From Treponema sp. (GTDB taxonomy: Bacteria > Spirochaetota > Spirochaetia > Treponematales > Treponemataceae), in the NCBI GenBank assembly GCA_017622055.1, contig JAGARY010000455.1:1-7674 (forward strand): a stretch of DNA of 7,674 bases. The letters run 5' to 3'. Under the pieces are notes generated by a model that searched no databases, was not told the origin of the DNA, and saw only the letters and a program-made list of their open reading frames with translations. Made by a program: the position numbers and the translations under genes. Numbering within the stretch: position 1 is the first letter of the stretch; every line of letters starts with the position of its first letter. Positions 5,101 through 7,674 of the stretch are shown piece by piece.

Positions 5101-6405
5101 TTACATCAACACCTTATGAACTGCGTACAAAGGAATATTTGTCATCCAATCTTGTTCGCGGTATGGCGACATTGAAAACCGAATGCCTTTTGTGTCTGGA
5201 TGGTCAAGAACAAATTGGCGAAGAGATTTTGCTCGTAGATTTTCTTCGGCTTTTACTTCCACAGGAATAATTTTTTCATCTTTTTGGAAAATAAAATCAA
5301 GTTCCTGCTTAGAATCTTCTGCATTGTAGTAAAAAATAGATGAAATTCCAGACTGTTTTAAGGATTGCAACTGAGTAAAAACAAAAAGTTCCGTAAATGC
5401 ACCCTTGAATTCTTCAAAAATATTATTTCCAATAAGCATTTGGCTTGGTGGAGTTTCTGCCAAAGCCCCCATAAGCCCTGTATCTAACATAAATAATTTA
5501 AAAGCGTTAAAATCTTCATAAAATTTTAATGGGATAGAAGCTTTTTTGACATTTGAAACTTTATAAATCAAACCAGCATCTAAAAGCCACTGAACTGCAT
5601 TTTCAAAATCTTTTGCTCTTGCCCCTTTTTTTAATGCTCCGTAAATAAATTTTTTGTTTTCTTTTGCTAATTGATTTGGAATTGCTGACCAAACTTGATG
5701 GATTTTTGGAATATCGTTTTTGTGAGGATGTTTTGCAATATCTTTTTGATAAGAATACAAAATTGCTTCTTGAATTGTTCTAATTTCTGCAACAGATTTG
5801 TCTTCCACAAAAGCTAAAACCGCTGCTGGCATTCCTCCACAAAAATAATACTGCCTAAGAAGTTCAACAAAAGTTGGATGAAAAATTGAAATATCATCAA
5901 AAGTGCCTTCTTTTAATAGTGAAAAAAGTTGTTCACCTTTTGCCGCTAACACAAATTCCAAAAAAGACATAGGATATAAATGCAAAATATCAACTTTTCC
6001 AACAGGAAAGCCAGTTCCTACATTTAAACTTACACCTAAAAGAGAACCTGCCGCAATAATGTGATATTCAGATGCTTCTTCACAAAAATATTTTAGCGAA
6101 GTTAAAGCTTCTGGTATTTCTTGGATCTCATCTATAAAAATTAATGTTTCAGTAGGAATAATTGTTTGATTAGAAATTGCACCTAGTCCCAGCAAAATAT
6201 TTTTTATGTTATATCCATTTTCAAAAAGTGATTTTACTTGAGAATTTTTATCGCAATTTATATAAACAAGATTTTTATATTCATTTTTGCCAAACTCTTT
6301 TACAAGCCAAGTTTTTCCAACTTGCCTAGCACCGTTCAAAATAAGAGGCTTTCTATTTTCTTTATTTTTCCAATCTAAAAGATTTTGATACACCAATCGT
6401 TTCAT
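5101..6405 (-). CDS. AAA_14/DUF4143 family ATPase with a PD-(D/E)XK-like C-terminal domain
   Basis: The 434-residue protein belongs to a widespread bacterial/archaeal P-loop ATPase family of unsettled function. The N-terminal AAA_14 domain has Walker A GARQVGKT (25-32), Walker B LIFIDEIQ (88-95, D92/E93) and a sensor-1-like AAGSLLG (118-124), followed by YPMSFLEF (144-151). The C-terminal DUF4143 region (about 205-390) contains ELD (368-370) and PVEVKAEEN (381-389), a PD-(D/E)XK-type pattern with D370, E383 and K385. Length is normal and no frame break is seen. Members are often single genes with a patchy distribution and in multiple paralogues, which suggests transfer. There is no SD; a TATAAT box ends 10 nt before the ATG. 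A relic of a second copy's 3' end lies upstream at 6669-6732. No neighbour reveals a partner. Confidence 0.93.
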   Translation of the reverse strand: MKRLVYQNLLDWKNKENRKPLILNGARQVGKTWLVKEFGKNEYKNLVYINCDKNSQVKSLFENGYNIKNILLGLGAISNQTIIPTETLIFIDEIQEIPEALTSLKYFCEEASEYHIIAAGSLLGVSLNVGTGFPVGKVDILHLYPMSFLEFVLAAKGEQLFSLLKEGTFDDISIFHPTFVELLRQYYFCGGMPAAVLAFVEDKSVAEIRTIQEAILYSYQKDIAKHPHKNDIPKIHQVWSAIPNQLAKENKKFIYGALKKGARAKDFENAVQWLLDAGLIYKVSNVKKASIPLKFYEDFNAFKLFMLDTGLMGALAETPPSQMLIGNNIFEEFKGAFTELFVFTQLQSLKQSGISSIFYYNAEDSKQELDFIFQKDEKIIPVEVKAEENLRAKSLRQFVLDHPDTKGIRFSMSPYREQDWMTNIPLYAVHKVLM

Positions 6406-6415
6406 AATATGTTAA

Positions 6416-6445
6416 ATTATACATAAAAATACCCGAACTTTGCAA
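6416..6445 (-). promoter_or_regulatory. Promoter of the DUF4143 ATPase gene
   Basis: Minus strand TTGCAA (6445-6440, 4 of 6 matches), an 18-nt spacer and a perfect TATAAT (6421-6416), ending 10 nt before the ATG at 6405. The predicted leader is about 3-5 nt and has no SD. One copy of a tandem direct repeat fills the spacer. Confidence 0.65.
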
Positions 6446-6474
6446 GAAAATTCACATAAAAACGCCCGAAGTTT
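6421..6474. repeat. Tandem 21-bp direct repeat over the ATPase promoter
   Basis: Copies at 6421-6441 and 6454-6474 agree at 18 of 21 positions and start 33 bp apart, about three helical turns. Both contain CATAAAAA, CCCGAA and TTT on the plus strand. The first covers the region between -35 and -10, the second lies just upstream of -35. This layout fits a two-site operator. Confidence 0.5.
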
Positions 6475-6505
6475 TATAATTATGTACCAGTCAATAAAAG
6501 TGGAC

Positions 6506-6535
6506 AAAAAAAATGACCTCCCCGTTTTGGAGAAG
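6506..6535 (-). terminator. Intrinsic terminator (repeat family member B) after the GC-rich repeat
   Basis: Minus strand CTTCTCC (6535-6529), loop AAAAC, GGGGAGG (6523-6517) pairs over 7 bp with two G-U pairs; after TCA comes a run of eight T (6513-6506). It would end transcripts coming from the nucleotidyltransferase-like gene. Confidence 0.7.
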
Positions 6536-6668
6536 ACATATTTTGCGTTAGCGCTGGGAGCCCCGAAGTCCACCGCAGGCGGCACTTGTGACGCCGAGGA
6601 GGATGAGCGTTAGCGAAGGGCGGACATAGCGACCCAAAGGATGCGATAGCATTCTTTGGGGAACGCCC
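6536..6668. repeat. GC-rich intergenic repeat-like segment
   Basis: G+C is 72 of 120 bases at 6541-6660, against about one in four in nearby genes. GCGTTAGCG occurs twice (6545-6553 and 6607-6615). CCCAAAGGATGC (6633-6644), loop GATA and GCATTCTTTGGG (6649-6660) make a 12-bp hairpin with one mismatch (a G-U pair on one RNA strand). No ORF with an SD or a recognisable product is seen. It is flanked by the ATPase 3' relic on one side and a terminator on the other. I infer a dispersed genomic repeat; only one full copy is in the window, so copy number is not shown here. Confidence 0.6.
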
Positions 6669-6732
6669 CTACATCAAAACATTATGCACAGCATAGAAAA
6701 GAACATTTGTCATTCATTCTTATTTGCAGTAT
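6669..6732 (-). pseudogene. Relic of the 3' end of a second DUF4143 ATPase gene
   Basis: Bases 6670-6732 align without gaps to 5102-5164, the 3' end of the intact ATPase gene, at 50 of 63 positions; similarity stops abruptly beyond 6732. Read in the ATPase frame the relic gives MTNVLFYAVHNVLM and a TAG stop, against MTNIPLYAVHKVLM and TAA in the intact gene. Two codons just before it have become stops (CAA to TAA, TGG to TGA). The last seven codons of the nucleotidyltransferase-like gene lie inside this relic in another frame. Confidence 0.8.
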
Positions 6733-7516
6733 TTTCAATAAAATCCACAATTCCTTCCATAAAGAGTTTTTCTCGTCTAAAATAATCATCTTCTGAATCT
6801 GATTTTTGATTATAAATTTGTAAAATCAACTCTTCATAATTATAAGGAAGGTTTTGCAAACTAAAAGAATAATACAAAGCTCTGTCTTCTGCAGGAGAAT
6901 AAAATCCATTTAGATAAAACAAAGCTCTAAGCCCTGCTCGTATTGCCGTGTTTAAATTTTCATGTAATTGAATAAATGCTTCCCGACGATACCAGCGATC
7001 CTTTTTATAATCAGAAATTAGATAGTGAATATAGCCAAGTGAATTATTCAGATTTTTTTGCAAATCATATTTTGTAAATTGATTTATTTTTTCAAGCTCA
7101 TTTTTATAAGAATTATTTGGGTCGTATAAAATCTGTGATTCAAGCACAGAAAATTTTCTTGGTTCTTCAAATTGTAAAAACTTATTTGTATCTATAAAAT
7201 CTGTGAATAAAATGGCAAACCACACATTATCACATTTTACACAATGATATGGAATTGGAGGATCTTGATCTGGACCAAAAATTTCTTCTGCTGTAATGCT
7301 GCTTCCTTCCTTGCGCATAACAATTAAATCCACCATTCCATTATATTCACCGCTCTCTTTTTTCTGAGGAAAAAAATCTGCACGAGAAACACTTCCCGAA
7401 AGAAGAATAGTTTCAATTTCTGATTTATCAATTCGATTTATAAAGTCGTAAGTTATATTTTTAAGATTTTGAATAAAATATTTTTGTTGTTCAATGATTA
7501 CTTCTTTTGTTTTCAT
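6710..7516 (-). CDS. Nucleotidyltransferase-fold protein with an altered active site
   Basis: The 268-residue soluble protein has an NTase-superfamily core: ETILLSGSVSRADFFP (35-50), where GS 41-42 is the nucleotide-binding turn, then a strand VDLIVM (62-67) with D63. Most relatives have SDxD or GDxD before this strand; here the first metal-binding Asp is replaced by M61 (NGMVDLIV), so catalysis may be lost or changed. A helical C-terminal half follows (about 145-262), of the HEPN/aminoglycoside-NTase type, including FIQLHENLNTAIRAGLRALF (181-200). The substrate cannot be named. The ATG has no SD; AT-rich upstream DNA with a nine-A run allows only a weak TATGAT (-10) candidate at 7549-7554. 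The last residues (NTANKNE) are encoded inside the ATPase relic, so the original C-terminus may have been replaced. It appears to be a single-gene unit. Confidence 0.75.
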   Translation of the reverse strand: MKTKEVIIEQQKYFIQNLKNITYDFINRIDKSEIETILLSGSVSRADFFPQKKESGEYNGMVDLIVMRKEGSSITAEEIFGPDQDPPIPYHCVKCDNVWFAILFTDFIDTNKFLQFEEPRKFSVLESQILYDPNNSYKNELEKINQFTKYDLQKNLNNSLGYIHYLISDYKKDRWYRREAFIQLHENLNTAIRAGLRALFYLNGFYSPAEDRALYYSFSLQNLPYNYEELILQIYNQKSDSEDDYFRREKLFMEGIVDFIENTANKNE

Positions 7517-7587
7517 ATTTTTTTTTGGTTATGCCCACACAAAAGTTTATCATATATATACATTTTTTGTAATAGGTTCTTTCTTAT

Positions 7588-7621
7588 AAAAAAAACGCCC
7601 TCTCCATTTTGGAGAAGGCGT
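7588..7621 (-). terminator. Intrinsic terminator (repeat family member C) of an off-window gene
   Basis: Minus strand ACGCC (7621-7617), one mismatch, TCTCCA (7615-7610 with its partner 7606-7601), a 3-nt loop and GGCGT (7599-7595) form an 11-bp stem with one mismatch, followed by a run of eight T (7595-7588). It should end a minus-strand transcript entering from beyond the right edge. Its core matches the hairpins at 5062-5088 and 6506-6535. Confidence 0.8.
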
Positions 7622-7636
7622 CCTTCTTTACCACTA

Positions 7637-7655
7637 GAGATTCCGTAGGAATCTC
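7637..7655. repeat. Perfect 8-bp inverted repeat near the right edge
   Basis: GAGATTCC (7637-7644), loop GTA and GGAATCTC (7648-7655) are exact reverse complements. It lies 16 nt from the terminator at 7588-7621. The remaining bases up to the window end show no supported gene; a minus-strand frame is open here but has no recognisable content. Confidence 0.5.
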
Positions 7656-7674
7656 CAATACGTCTGGTCAAGGC

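Noticed and set aside
5082..5270. Plus-strand open frame (62 codons) antisense to the ATPase 3' end
   Set aside because: It has no SD and no recognisable protein; it mirrors a well-supported ATPase coding region.
6536..6668. Possible small protein in the GC-rich block
   Set aside because: Short frames exist on both strands, but none has an SD or a family pattern, and hairpins plus base composition fit a repeat better.
6710..7516. Nucleotidyltransferase plus ATPase as a toxin-antitoxin or defence pair
   Set aside because: The two genes are separated by a terminator and about 300 nt, each with its own promoter region, and no HEPN toxin motif (RxxxxH) is evident; co-function is not supported.
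7614..7626. Antiterminator alternative to terminator C
   Set aside because: The competing GAAGG/CCTTC stem is only 5 bp with a 3-nt loop, too weak to claim without the upstream sequence.
1..7674. CRISPR arrays, tRNA, rRNA, transposase genes
   Set aside because: No spaced repeat series, cloverleaf-like tRNA sequence, rRNA segment or transposase motif was found on either strand.

Overview
The window looks like a low-GC spirochaete chromosome, most likely a Treponema. The background is strongly AT-rich. A ribosomal-protein/tRNA-modification operon is followed by a FliK-like protein and a free-standing FlhB C-terminal domain. Other signs are a relaxed lipobox, TGA used as an ordinary stop, and isolated GC-rich intergenic repeats. 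Genus-level placement is inference; no rRNA gene is present. Every supported gene lies on the minus strand, so transcription runs from right to left.

Right half (7674 to 4316): three single-gene units separated by terminators. First is a nucleotidyltransferase-fold protein (7516-6710). Its 3' end runs into a 63-bp relic of the 3' end of the next gene. After it comes a roughly 130-bp GC-rich repeat-like segment with a terminator. Next is an AAA_14/DUF4143 ATPase (6405-5101), whose promoter overlaps a tandem direct repeat. Last is a lipoprotein that fuses a chagasin-type (I42) protease-inhibitor domain to a rhodanese domain (5020-4316). Three hairpins of one family (TCTCCAAAAYGGRGA core) end these units.

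Left half (4315 to 1): a 165-nt leader with a perfect inverted repeat and a GAAA-capped hairpin precedes rpsP-khpA-rimM-trmD-rplS, the conserved translation operon. A clear intrinsic terminator follows rplS. A TTTACA-N17-TAAAAT promoter is nested in that terminator and drives the FliK-like gene. The FlhB-C-like gene, yraN and the start of another gene (cut by the left edge) follow in a tightly coupled string. The rplS/FliK-like/FlhB-C order matches the Bacillus rplS...ylqG-ylqH region.

Three genes at transcript heads (FliK-like, chagasin-rhodanese, ATPase) lack a Shine-Dalgarno sequence. Each has a good -10 box only 6-10 nt before the ATG, which suggests leaderless mRNAs. Genes inside the operons all have good SD sequences. 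I found no CRISPR array, tRNA, rRNA, complete insertion sequence or clear new defence system.
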